A stretch of DNA of 64,000 nt from Duganella dendranthematis (lineage in GTDB: Bacteria; Pseudomonadota; Gammaproteobacteria; Burkholderiales; Burkholderiaceae_D). Positions 8,855 to 17,307 of this stretch are shown in pieces. A model generated the notes under the pieces. The model was given only the letters and a program-made list of their open reading frames with translations, was not told the origin of the DNA and searched no databases. Position 1 is the first letter of the stretch. Every line of letters begins with the position of its first letter. The stretch lies in assembly GCF_012849375.1 (NCBI RefSeq), contig NZ_CP051684.1, positions 3,782,001-3,846,000 on the forward strand. The letters run 5' to 3'. Both the position numbers and the translations under genes were made by a program.

Positions 8855-10327
8855 ATGGCTACCCACGCCAATGGCGCGCTGGCGCCGCATGTGGTGGTGC
8901 AGATAGGGGCGGCGCGCATCGGCATTCCAGCCGATAGTGTGGTGCGCGCGCTGTCCGCGCCGGAGCAGTACACGCCGTTGCCACGCCGTCAGGGCGCTTT
9001 GCTCGGCATGCTGGCGGTGGATGGCTTGCCGGTGCCGGTGATCGATCTGGCTTGCTGGGTGGCGCTGGCTGGTGCCGATGCTGGAGGCTTGGGCGGACGG
9101 CCGCGTGTGGTGTTGCTGCGTGCCGGTGAGCGCATGGCGGCTTTGCAGGTCAATGTGCTGGAGCCGATGGCGGCGTTGCCGGCTGGCGCGGTCATGCGCT
9201 TGTGCCATGACGATGATCCGCAGCAGCTGTTCCACAGTGCTGCCGTGCTGCCGGACAGCGGCGAGTTGCTGGCCTTGCTGGAAGTCGACCAGTTGTTCGA
9301 TCTGGCGCATAGCTGGTGTGTGGCGGCTGATGTCGATACTTCGCCGGTGGCGGCGCAACAGGACAGCGCTGTCGATGATATGCACACCTGGGCGCTGGTG
9401 GAGGCGGGCGGTGAGTGCTTGGCGCTGCGGGCCGATGATGTGGCCGAAGTCACGGCGATGCCCGAACTTGAGGCGTTTCCCGGCGGTAGCGGCGTGGCGC
9501 TTTGCCAGTGGCGCGGCGGCCATCTGGCCGTGCTGCCGTTGGCGCGGTTGCTGGGCAGTGGCGCCTCGTCGCCGGCGCCGTTGTTGGCGGTGCTGCGGCG
9601 CGGTGAGCATGCGCTGGGCCTGCCGATTCAGTCGGTGCGCGAGTTGCGTCAGTTGCCGGGTGGCTTGCAAGGCGTGCGCAGCGATGCGCCGGGACGTTTG
9701 CCGTGTGTGACCGTGACCGGCGACGATGGCGCGCCGTTGCGGCTGGTCGATACGGAGGCGCTGTTTGCCATGCATCCAGAGGCTGCGCTGAATCTGGCGA
9801 CGCCGGCGGCATCCGGCAGCATCGCGCGTCGCAATGAGCAGACTTATGTGGTGCTGGATGCGGGCGGCAAGCTGGCGTTGCCGATCGATGCCTGTGAGGA
9901 GGTTTTGCACGTGGAGCAGGAGGAGTGCGTGCCGTCACCGGATGGCGTGGAGGCGACGGTGAATTGGCGCGGCGCCACCATCGCGGTGCGCGATTTGCGC
10001 AAGGCAAGCGCAACGGCCGGAGGCATGGCGAACGCCGCAGCGGCGACCGTCGGTACGGTGCCGGCGACGGCCACAGGGCTGACGACGACGGCCACCGCTA
10101 CGACGACGCGGCGCGGCAAGGTGGCGCTGGTGGTGGTACGTACGGACGCGGCGCCGGTGGCGCTGGCGGTGGATCAGGTGGTCTCGATGATCACGCCGGG
10201 TGGCGCCGAGCTGACGCGTATGCAGCGCGGCGGCGAAGCGGTCGAGCTGCTGATCCTGAATGAGGAAAGCGGTAGCAGCACCTACCGCATCGCCGACGCC
10301 GCCGCGCTGGTGCAGCGCCGGGCCTGA
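8855..10327 (+). CDS. Triple CheW-domain coupling protein
   Basis: A 490-residue protein with three CheW-like folds at about 8-150, 170-310 and 325-485. Each shows the alternating hydrophobic pattern of CheW, for example VVVQIGAARIGIPADSVVRAL in the first. A low-complexity Ala/Thr linker (about 390-420) interrupts the third. CheW couples chemoreceptors to CheA; multi-CheW proteins are less common and may crosslink arrays. It begins one base after the five-PAS receptor stop, so the two are probably translated together and act as partners. No CheA, CheY or CheR gene is adjacent. Confidence 0.8.
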   Translation: MATHANGALAPHVVVQIGAARIGIPADSVVRALSAPEQYTPLPRRQGALLGMLAVDGLPVPVIDLACWVALAGADAGGLGGRPRVVLLRAGERMAALQVNVLEPMAALPAGAVMRLCHDDDPQQLFHSAAVLPDSGELLALLEVDQLFDLAHSWCVAADVDTSPVAAQQDSAVDDMHTWALVEAGGECLALRADDVAEVTAMPELEAFPGGSGVALCQWRGGHLAVLPLARLLGSGASSPAPLLAVLRRGEHALGLPIQSVRELRQLPGGLQGVRSDAPGRLPCVTVTGDDGAPLRLVDTEALFAMHPEAALNLATPAASGSIARRNEQTYVVLDAGGKLALPIDACEEVLHVEQEECVPSPDGVEATVNWRGATIAVRDLRKASATAGGMANAAAATVGTVPATATGLTTTATATTTRRGKVALVVVRTDAAPVALAVDQVVSMITPGGAELTRMQRGGEAVELLILNEESGSSTYRIADAAALVQRRA

Positions 10328-10364
10328 TAGATGGAGGTCGCTTGCATGACAGAATTTAGGTAAC

Positions 10365-10943
10365 ATGCTACGTCTCCGCATTCGTTACCGCTCCATGAAG
10401 CAGCCCGGCACCTCCCCACAACTCAATCTCGGCATGATCGCCGCCACCGTGCTGCTGCACGGCGCCGTCATGTCGGCCAACGAACTGCTGTTTCGCAACA
10501 CCGAGTTCATGCAGGGCATTGGCTGGATCTATATCCCGGCCGGCACCCGCTTGCTGTGCACCTTGCTGTTCGGCTGGGCTGGCGCGGTAGGGCTGGTGAT
10601 CGCGGGCTGGATCGCTTGCTTCTGGTACTACTTCCCCGGAGACGCGCTGCGCTCGACCACCGGCGCCATGGGACCGTATCTGGTGTATCTCGCCGCCCGC
10701 CATCAATTCGGCTGGCGCTCCTCGCTGACCAATCTGACGCCGCGCCGGTTGCTGTGGTGTGCGCTCGGCTGCTCGATCGCCAGCCCGCTGCTGCATCATC
10801 TGTGGTTCGCCCTGCATGGTGACAGCAACCTGTTGCCTGGCTTGTTCGTGATGTTCGTTGGTGACCTGATGGGCACGCTGATCGTGCTGTACACCGCCAA
10901 GTGGCTGTTGTCGCAGATGCCGGGCGCAGCAACCGTGCGCTAA
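10365..10943 (+). CDS. Hypothetical integral membrane protein
   Basis: A 192-residue protein with about four hydrophobic segments, among them LLCTLLFGWAGAVGLVIAGW and LLPGLFVMFVGDLMGTLIVL. The pattern and the N-terminal IYIPAGTRLL...GPYLVYL region recall MASE1-like sensory membrane domains, but no output domain follows, so this is only a resemblance. AGG a few bases before the ATG at 10365 supports that start; MKQPG at 10395 is an alternative. Start and function remain uncertain. Confidence 0.6.
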   Translation: MLRLRIRYRSMKQPGTSPQLNLGMIAATVLLHGAVMSANELLFRNTEFMQGIGWIYIPAGTRLLCTLLFGWAGAVGLVIAGWIACFWYYFPGDALRSTTGAMGPYLVYLAARHQFGWRSSLTNLTPRRLLWCALGCSIASPLLHHLWFALHGDSNLLPGLFVMFVGDLMGTLIVLYTAKWLLSQMPGAATVR

Positions 10944-10989
10944 GCGCGTGTGCTAGAATTTATAACAATAACCTGTTTTCCTTCCCACC

Positions 10990-11346
10990 ATGTCCAGCCC
11001 CAAACGTCCGGCCGATATTTATTTGCGCTTCCTGCAGTTGACGGAAGCCTTGCGCGGATTGCCATCGCTGCCGGCGCTCGATCCGCTGGAGGAGCGCATC
11101 CTGGCCATCGTGGCGCGCGCCATGCAGGACGAGGAACGCCTGTCCGTGCGCGACATGATGGCCAAGAAGGAGTTGGGTGCGCCGGCCACGCTGCACAGCC
11201 GCCTGACGTCAATGCGCGAGAAGGGCTGGATCATGCTGAGCGATACCGAAGACACCCGCCGCAAGCAGATCGAGCTGACCCAGGCCGCCTTGCTGCACTT
11301 CGATAAATTGTCGAAGTGCCTGCTGCAAGCGGCCAAGCAGAATTAA
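10990..11346 (+). CDS. MarR-like winged-helix protein
   Basis: A 118-residue protein whose middle reads as a winged helix-turn-helix: LDPLEERILAIVARAM, then LSVRDMMAKKELGAPATLHSRL as recognition region, and KGWIMLSDTEDTRRKQIELT as the wing, which resembles MarR family DNA-binding domains. It lacks the longer dimerisation helices of full MarR proteins (usually 140-160 residues). It is probably a small transcription factor; targets are unknown. It stands alone between the membrane protein and the permease genes. Confidence 0.6.
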   Translation: MSSPKRPADIYLRFLQLTEALRGLPSLPALDPLEERILAIVARAMQDEERLSVRDMMAKKELGAPATLHSRLTSMREKGWIMLSDTEDTRRKQIELTQAALLHFDKLSKCLLQAAKQN

Positions 11347-11427
11347 CCTCACCGAAATCGTACTTAAAATTGCTCTGGAACTCAGCGTAATTTAGATTTA
11401 ATAGCTTCTACACAGAACGGCGATTCT

Positions 11428-12480
11428 ATGCACACAGGAGTGATCTACGCCATGCTGGCGGCCTTGTTGTTTGGCGCCAGCACGCCTTTCGCCAAGCTGT
11501 TGGTGGGGCAGATGTCGCCATTTGCGCTTGCTGGGTTGCTGTATCTGGGCAGCGGCGTCGGACTGCTGGTTTGCTACGTGGCGCGCGCGGCGTTGCAGCG
11601 TCATGCGCAGGAGCGGCCGGCGACGTTGAGCCGTAGCGACTTGCCGTGGTATGCCGGCGCCGTGCTGGCGGGCGGTGTGGCGGGCCCCGTGCTGCTGATG
11701 CTGGGATTGGAGAGCGTCTCGGCATCGTCGGCATCGCTGTTGCTCAACATGGAGGGCGTGCTGACGGCGATGCTGGCCTGGTTTGTCTTCAAGGAGAATT
11801 TCGACCGCCGCATTTTTATCGGCATGCTGCTGATCGTCGCCGCCGGCGTGCTGCTGTCGTGGGATCACGCGGCGTCGCAGGGCGGGCTGTGGGGCATGGT
11901 CGCGGTGATCGGCGCCTGCCTGTGCTGGGGCATCGATAACAATCTGACGCGCAAGGTGTCGGCCAGCGATCCTTTGCAGATTGCCTGCATCAAGGGGCTG
12001 GTGGCGGGTTCGCTGAATCTGGCGATTGGCCTGGCGATGGGCAGTCGGCTACCGGCATCAACTACTGTCCTGCTGACCGGCGTGGTGGGATTCGCCGGTT
12101 ACGGTTTGAGCCTGGTGCTGTATGTGCTAGCGCTGCGTCACCTGGGCACGGCACGCACCGGCGCCTATTTTTCGATGGCGCCGTTTGCCGGTGCGGCATT
12201 GTCGCTGCTGATGCTGGGCGATGCGCCGGATGCGCTGTTCTGGATTGCCGCTGCGCTGATGGGCGGCGGCATCTGGCTGCACCTGACCGAGTCGCACGCG
12301 CATGAGCATGAGCATTTGCCGATGGCGCACGCGCATCTGCACCGCCACGATGAGCACCATCAACACAGCCATGACTTTGAATGGGATGGGGCCGAGCCGC
12401 ATGCGCATCCGCACCAGCATGCGCCGCTACGGCATAGTCACGCGCATTATCCGGACATCCATCACCGCCATGAGCATTAG
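11428..12480 (+). CDS. EamA/DMT-family permease with His-rich C-terminal tail
   Basis: A 350-residue drug/metabolite-type transporter: ten hydrophobic segments over residues 1-290 arranged as two EamA repeats, the second following LTRKVSASDPLQIACIKGL. The last 65 or so residues are hydrophilic with more than 20 histidines in HxH and HH patterns, interspersed with Glu and Asp. Such tails bind Ni, Co or Zn in metal transporters, so metal or metal-complex export is plausible. That is inference; the family carries many substrates. The permease core length is normal and the tail is an addition. Confidence 0.8.
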   Translation: MHTGVIYAMLAALLFGASTPFAKLLVGQMSPFALAGLLYLGSGVGLLVCYVARAALQRHAQERPATLSRSDLPWYAGAVLAGGVAGPVLLMLGLESVSASSASLLLNMEGVLTAMLAWFVFKENFDRRIFIGMLLIVAAGVLLSWDHAASQGGLWGMVAVIGACLCWGIDNNLTRKVSASDPLQIACIKGLVAGSLNLAIGLAMGSRLPASTTVLLTGVVGFAGYGLSLVLYVLALRHLGTARTGAYFSMAPFAGAALSLLMLGDAPDALFWIAAALMGGGIWLHLTESHAHEHEHLPMAHAHLHRHDEHHQHSHDFEWDGAEPHAHPHQHAPLRHSHAHYPDIHHRHEH

Positions 12481-12486
12481 ACGCGC

Positions 12487-13251
12487 CTAGACGATCTGCC
12501 GCGCCAGCGCGCCGCCGTCGCCTTGCCAGAATTCGCGGTCGGCCTGGCGCACGCGGTTGGCGGCTTGCTGCATGTGTTCGATGGCGGCGGCGCGCGCGTT
12601 TTCCGGTGAGCCGTCCGTAATCGCCGCCAGGATCTGGCGATGTTCCTGCAATACCTGCGCCGCCAGCTCGGCCCGTCGCGCTTCATTAGCGCGGGTGACT
12701 TGTACCGCCGAGCGGATCGGCGTGGCAAACATTTCCACCAGCCTGGCCCAGGCGCTATTGCCGGTCGCCTGGGCGATCAGCAGGTGGAAGTGAAAATCTT
12801 CTGCTACGCCGTCCTGGCCATTGGCCACGGCGGTTTCAATCCGCAGCAGCGCGCGTTCCAGTTCCAGCAACTGCGCCGGCGTGCGGCGCAATGCCGCCAG
12901 TGCTGCGGTTTCTCCTTCCAGTCCTTGCCGCACTTCGATCACATTCAACAGCGATTCGATGGAGGCGGCCGTCAGTGCATCGGCCGCTGGCGCCGGCAGT
13001 CGGCTGACAAACGCGCCGCTGCCTTTGCGGGTGTCGAGCACGCCTTCCTGTTTCAGCAGGGCGATGGCTTCGCGCACGATGTTGCGGCTGACCTGGAAAT
13101 GGGTCGCCATGGCCTGTTCCGACGGCAGCCGCGTGCCGACCGCCAGCCCATCGTCCTGAATTTTCTTGCGCAACGCGACCGCGACGCGCTGGCCCAGGGT
13201 GCCGGCGGTAAATGCCGATTCAGCTAAAGCGGGGGACTGCGGTTTATCCAT
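12487..13251 (-). CDS. FadR-type GntR family transcriptional regulator
   Basis: A 254-residue regulator. The N-terminal winged helix (about 18-85) has the GntR signature GTRLPSEQAMATHFQVSRNIVREAI...GVLDTRKGSGAFV; the C-terminal FCD helical domain (about 100-235) supplies the effector pocket. I chose the start MDKPQSPALAES at 13251; the frame is open further upstream. It is divergent from the dehydrogenase operon at 13440 across 188 bases, so control of that operon by a sugar acid is likely. It runs convergent to the permease gene, with only six bases between the stops. Confidence 0.85.
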   Translation of the reverse strand: MDKPQSPALAESAFTAGTLGQRVAVALRKKIQDDGLAVGTRLPSEQAMATHFQVSRNIVREAIALLKQEGVLDTRKGSGAFVSRLPAPAADALTAASIESLLNVIEVRQGLEGETAALAALRRTPAQLLELERALLRIETAVANGQDGVAEDFHFHLLIAQATGNSAWARLVEMFATPIRSAVQVTRANEARRAELAAQVLQEHRQILAAITDGSPENARAAAIEHMQQAANRVRQADREFWQGDGGALARQIV

Positions 13252-13338
13252 GATTATCAGCGTAGGGTGGGTCAAATGCGCCGCTATTGTAGCGACCGCA
13301 CAGTCACAAAGCACGCCGGCCAGCAGAATGCTTATCGA

Positions 13339-13358
13339 TTCATTAATTCATAAATGAA
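13339..13358. promoter_or_regulatory. Candidate operator in the GntR-dehydrogenase intergenic region
   Basis: TTCATT (13339-13344) and AATGAA (13353-13358) form an inverted repeat with an 8-base spacer between the divergent regulator and dehydrogenase genes. This is a guess from symmetry and position only; it does not match the usual TGGTnnnACCA FadR-type site. Confidence 0.25.
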
Positions 13359-13439
13359 CCAAAAAACTGAAATGCGCGTATTATTCTGCCTCATTAAGAA
13401 CAACTTAGAACAGATTTAATACAATCTGAAAGGCTAATC

Positions 13440-14129
13440 ATGAAAGTCATTGGCATCTCTCCCCATCGGCGCAACTTCCTGCGCAAGGCGGTTTCGGCGG
13501 CTCCGGCGGTGGCGTTGCTGGCCGGCGCAGGCGTGGGCGTGGCCGCTAGCGTGGGACCGGCGGAGGCGTATCGTCCGAGCTATTTCAACGAGTCGGAATG
13601 GACCACCCTGAAGGCGCTGGTCGAGCGCCTGATCCCGCCCAACGCCGATGGGCCGAGCGCGCTGGAAGCCGGCGTCCACGAGTTCATCGATCTGCAAATG
13701 AACACGCCGTATGCGTACGGCAAGCTGTGGTTCATGCAGGCGCCGTTTGTGCCGTCCAGCCCGGAGTTCGGCTACCAGTTCCACATGGCGCCGCGCGATT
13801 TGTACCGCAGCGCTCTGGCCGGGCTGAACCAGGCCACGCAGCACAAGCTGGGCAAAGTCTTCAGCGCACTGGATGCGGCCCAGCAAGACGCCATCATCGG
13901 CGAACTGGAGAAGGGCACGCTCGCCATCGGCGAGGTGCCGCCGGCGACTTTCTTCGGCCAGCTGCTGCAAAACACCCGCGAAGGGTATTTCAGCGACCCT
14001 GTCCACGGCGGCAACAAGGACATGGCGGCCTGGAAGATGATCAATTTCCCCGGCGCGCGCGGCGACTACATGGATTGGGTCGAGCAGTACGGCAAGCACT
14101 ACCCGCTGCCGCCTGCCTCGATCGCTTAA
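13440..14129 (+). CDS. Gluconate 2-dehydrogenase-type subunit 3, Tat-exported
   Basis: A 229-residue subunit of a membrane-associated dehydrogenase. The N-terminus carries a twin-arginine signal, HRRNFLRKAVS, followed by a hydrophobic Ala/Val stretch to about residue 40. The mature part begins ...YFNESEWTTLKALVERLIPP, typical of the gluconate dehydrogenase subunit 3 family. It is thought to carry the flavoprotein across the membrane by co-export through Tat. The GMC subunit starts ten bases downstream after an AAGGA ribosome binding site. Confidence 0.85.
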   Translation: MKVIGISPHRRNFLRKAVSAAPAVALLAGAGVGVAASVGPAEAYRPSYFNESEWTTLKALVERLIPPNADGPSALEAGVHEFIDLQMNTPYAYGKLWFMQAPFVPSSPEFGYQFHMAPRDLYRSALAGLNQATQHKLGKVFSALDAAQQDAIIGELEKGTLAIGEVPPATFFGQLLQNTREGYFSDPVHGGNKDMAAWKMINFPGARGDYMDWVEQYGKHYPLPPASIA

Positions 14130-14138
14130 GGAATCACA

Positions 14139-15917
14139 ATGGCAGATATCACACTGAAAAAAGTCGAAGTGGTTATCGTCGGCTTCGGCTGGACCGGCGC
14201 CATCATGGCCAAGGAATTGACCGAGGCCGGCATGGAAGTGCTGGCGCTGGAACGCGGCGAATACCGCGACACCTATCCGGACGGCGCCTATCCGAAGACG
14301 CTGGATGAGCTGACGTATATCCAGCGCAGCAAGCTGTTCCAGGATATGTCGAAGAGCTCGTTCACTTTCCGTCATGCGGTGAGCGGCGTGGCTGTGCCGT
14401 ATCGCCAGATCGGCGCCTTCAAGCCGGGCACCGGCGTTGGCGGCGCGGGCCTGCACTGGTCGGGCCAGCACTGGCGGGTGCTGCCGGAAGAGCTGCAACT
14501 GAAAACGCACTACGAAAAACGCTACGGCAAGAAATTTATCCCGGAAGGCATGACCATCCAGGACTTCGGCGTCAGCTATGAAGAGCTGGAACCGCATTTC
14601 GACTTCGTCGAGAAGGTGTTCGGCACCTCGGGGGTGGCCTACAAGGTCAAGGGCGAAGTGGTCGGCGCCGGTAATTTCTTCGAGCCGAGCCGTTCGGACC
14701 ACTACGCGCTGCCGCCGCAAAAAGTGCCGTACACCGCGCACCTGTTCCAGAAGGCGGCGGCGGAAGTCGGCCTGCATCCGTTCGTGGCGCCGTCGTCGAA
14801 TGCATCCGGCCCGTACACCAATCCATATGGCTGCCAGATGGGTCCATGTAATTTCTGCGGTTATTGCTCCGGCTTCGCCTGCTACAACTATTCCAAGGCT
14901 TCGCCGCAGGTCAACATCATGCCGGCGCTGCGCCAGGTCAGCAATTTTGAACTGCGTCCCAACTGCAATGTGCTGCGGATTAATCTGGATGGCAGCGGCA
15001 AGAAAGCCACCGGCGTTACCTACGTCAATGCGGACGGCAAGACCGTCGAGCAACCGGCCGATCTGGTGATCGCCAGTACCTTCGCCTACAACAACGCGCA
15101 TTTGTTCCTGGTGTCCGGCGTCGGCAAGCCGTATGACCCGGTCAGCGGCGAGGGTGTGGTTGGCCGCAACATCGCCTACCAGACCATGTCGACCGTGCAG
15201 ATGTTCTTCGATCCGGACAAGAACACCAATCCCTTCATCGGCTCAGGCGGCAACGGTGTGGCGGTGGATGACTATAACGGCGACAATTTCGACCACGGTC
15301 CGCTGGGCTTCGTTGGCGGTTCGCCGGCCTGGTGTAATCCGGCCGGCGTCAAGCCGATTGCCGGCATCCCGGTGCCGAACGGCACGCCGGCCTGGGGAGC
15401 TGGCTGGAAAAAGGCGGTCAAGGATAACTACGCCAATACGGTGTCGTTCGACGTCCACGGCGCCAACATGGTCTACCGCGACTGTTATGTCGATCTAGAT
15501 CCGACCTACACCGACCAGTTTGGCCAGAAGCTGCTGCGCTTCACCTTCGACTGGAAGGACAACGACATCAAGATGAGCCGCTATGTCACCGACAAGATGC
15601 TGGCCGTGGCCAAGGCGATGGATCCGAAATCGATCCACGTCTCGGTGAAAAACTTTGGCGACCATCTGGACCTGCGCAACTACCAGACCACGCACTGGGC
15701 CGGCGGCACGGCGATGGGCACCGATCCCAGGACCAGCGTGCTGAATCGCTATCTGCAAAGCTGGGATGTGCACAACGTGTTTGCGGTGGGATCGAGCGTG
15801 TTCCCGGTTGGTATCGGCTACAACCCGACCGGCCTGGCGGCGGCGCTGACTTACTGGTCCGCCAAGGCGATCCGTGAGCAGTACCTCAAAGATCCTCGTC
15901 CACTTGTTGCCGCGTGA
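14139..15917 (+). CDS. GMC flavoprotein dehydrogenase, catalytic subunit
   Basis: A 592-residue FAD enzyme of the glucose-methanol-choline family, gluconate/2-ketogluconate/sorbitol dehydrogenase branch. The dinucleotide fold is VVIVGFGWTGAIMAKEL (about 8-24), with ALERGE next. A Cys-rich segment NPYGCQMGPCNFCGYCSGFACYN (about 227-249) suits an iron-sulfur cluster of the kind known in this group. The C-terminal NYQTTHWAGGTAMG region supplies the active-site His, and GYNPTGLAAAL closes the FAD site. It probably oxidises a sugar or sugar acid in the periplasm and passes electrons to the cytochrome c encoded next. The exact substrate cannot be read from sequence alone. Confidence 0.87.
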   Translation: MADITLKKVEVVIVGFGWTGAIMAKELTEAGMEVLALERGEYRDTYPDGAYPKTLDELTYIQRSKLFQDMSKSSFTFRHAVSGVAVPYRQIGAFKPGTGVGGAGLHWSGQHWRVLPEELQLKTHYEKRYGKKFIPEGMTIQDFGVSYEELEPHFDFVEKVFGTSGVAYKVKGEVVGAGNFFEPSRSDHYALPPQKVPYTAHLFQKAAAEVGLHPFVAPSSNASGPYTNPYGCQMGPCNFCGYCSGFACYNYSKASPQVNIMPALRQVSNFELRPNCNVLRINLDGSGKKATGVTYVNADGKTVEQPADLVIASTFAYNNAHLFLVSGVGKPYDPVSGEGVVGRNIAYQTMSTVQMFFDPDKNTNPFIGSGGNGVAVDDYNGDNFDHGPLGFVGGSPAWCNPAGVKPIAGIPVPNGTPAWGAGWKKAVKDNYANTVSFDVHGANMVYRDCYVDLDPTYTDQFGQKLLRFTFDWKDNDIKMSRYVTDKMLAVAKAMDPKSIHVSVKNFGDHLDLRNYQTTHWAGGTAMGTDPRTSVLNRYLQSWDVHNVFAVGSSVFPVGIGYNPTGLAAALTYWSAKAIREQYLKDPRPLVAA

Positions 15918-15924
15918 GCCATCC

Positions 15925-17304
15925 ATGACTAAACATATTTCCATAAGCAAGGGCATCGCGGCCGTGTTGCTGGCGCTGGTTGGCGCAAGCAGCTGGGCCG
16001 CCGATCAGCAGTTGATCAAGCATGGCGAATACCTGGCGCGCGCCGGGGATTGCTTCGCCTGCCACAGCGTAAGTGGCGGCAAACCATTCGCTGGCGGCCT
16101 GGGCATGGCGACGCCGATCGGCAAGGTCTATTCGTCCAACATCACGCCTGACAAAAAGGCCGGCATCGGCGGCTGGAGTTTCGCCGACTTCGACAAGCTG
16201 ATGCGCACCGGCGTGAGCAAGGCCGGCTACACGGTGTATCCGGCCATGCCGTATCCATCGTATTCGCGCCTGAGCGAAGCCGATATGAAAGCTTTATACG
16301 CCTACTTCATGCAAGGCGTGCAGGCCGACCCGACGCCGAACCGCAAATCCGACATCGCCTGGCCGCTGTCGATGCGCTTCCCGCTGACGATCTGGCGCTG
16401 GATGTTTGCGCCGAAGCCGGCGCCGTATCAGGCGCCGGCCAGCACGGTGGTCAATGCCCAGTTGTTGCGCGGCGCGTATCTGGTCGAAGGATTGGGCCAT
16501 TGCGGCGCATGCCATACGGCGCGCGGCGTCGGCATGCAGGAGAAAGCGTTGACCAGCCTGGATAGCACTGAGTATTTGGCGGGCGGACAGGTCATCGATG
16601 GCTGGGCGGTACCGTCGCTGCGCAACGAGCATGGTGGCGGTCTGGCGGCGTGGAGCCAGGCTGACATCGTAGCGTTCCTGAAGAGCGGCCGCAACGGCCA
16701 CACCGCGTCGTTCGGCGCGATGAACGATGTGGTGGCGCATTCGACGCAGTATCTGACCGAGGCGGACCTGACCAGCATCGCCGGTTACCTGAAGTCGCTG
16801 CCGGCGCGGAATGACGCCAAGCCGTTTGTCAGCGATCCGTCGGTGGCGCAGGCGCTGTACAACGGCAAGCCGGCTACCGCTGGCGCACTGACTTACCTGA
16901 ACAAGTGCGCGGGTTGCCACCGTTCGGACGGCCAAGGCTACGCCAAGGCGTTTCCGGCGCTGGCGGGCAATGCGGTGTTGCAGACTGCTGATGCCACGTC
17001 GGCCATCAGCATCATCCTGTCCGGTGGCGCGGTGCCGGCCACGCATACGGCGCCGTCTTCGTTGACGATGGCGCCATATGCCAAGGAATTGAACGACGAG
17101 CAGGTCGCCGAGGTGGTGAATTTCATCCAGACCAGTTGGGGTAACAAGGGCGGCACCACCACGGCCAAGCAGGTGGCCAAGGTGCGCAAGACAGCGGTGC
17201 CAGTCCAGCCGCTGACCGCTGCCGCCTATGCCGCTGGCCGCAGTGGTACGCTGCTACGGCCGATCGTGGAGGCAGGCCCGATCGACAAGCGCGATACCAA
17301 GTAG
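15925..17304 (+). CDS. Triheme cytochrome c subunit of the dehydrogenase
   Basis: A 459-residue periplasmic cytochrome with three CxxCH haem sites: CFACH (43-47), CGACH (193-197) and CAGCH (328-332). A signal peptide ends near ASSWAADQQ (about residue 26). Three cytochrome c domains in this size match the electron-accepting subunit of gluconate and alcohol dehydrogenases, which hands electrons to ubiquinone. I chose the ATG at 15925, seven bases after the flavoprotein stop, because the signal peptide starts there; a longer frame from 15874 overlaps the flavoprotein gene. Confidence 0.9.
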   Translation: MTKHISISKGIAAVLLALVGASSWAADQQLIKHGEYLARAGDCFACHSVSGGKPFAGGLGMATPIGKVYSSNITPDKKAGIGGWSFADFDKLMRTGVSKAGYTVYPAMPYPSYSRLSEADMKALYAYFMQGVQADPTPNRKSDIAWPLSMRFPLTIWRWMFAPKPAPYQAPASTVVNAQLLRGAYLVEGLGHCGACHTARGVGMQEKALTSLDSTEYLAGGQVIDGWAVPSLRNEHGGGLAAWSQADIVAFLKSGRNGHTASFGAMNDVVAHSTQYLTEADLTSIAGYLKSLPARNDAKPFVSDPSVAQALYNGKPATAGALTYLNKCAGCHRSDGQGYAKAFPALAGNAVLQTADATSAISIILSGGAVPATHTAPSSLTMAPYAKELNDEQVAEVVNFIQTSWGNKGGTTTAKQVAKVRKTAVPVQPLTAAAYAAGRSGTLLRPIVEAGPIDKRDTK

Positions 17305-17307
17305 CGC

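Noticed and set aside
6340..8973. 877-codon minus-strand reading frame opposite the five-PAS receptor
   Set aside because: It is a shadow of a GC-rich gene with strong third-position bias; the plus strand shows clear PAS and receptor motifs and the minus frame is rich in Arg, His, Ala and Leu without domains.
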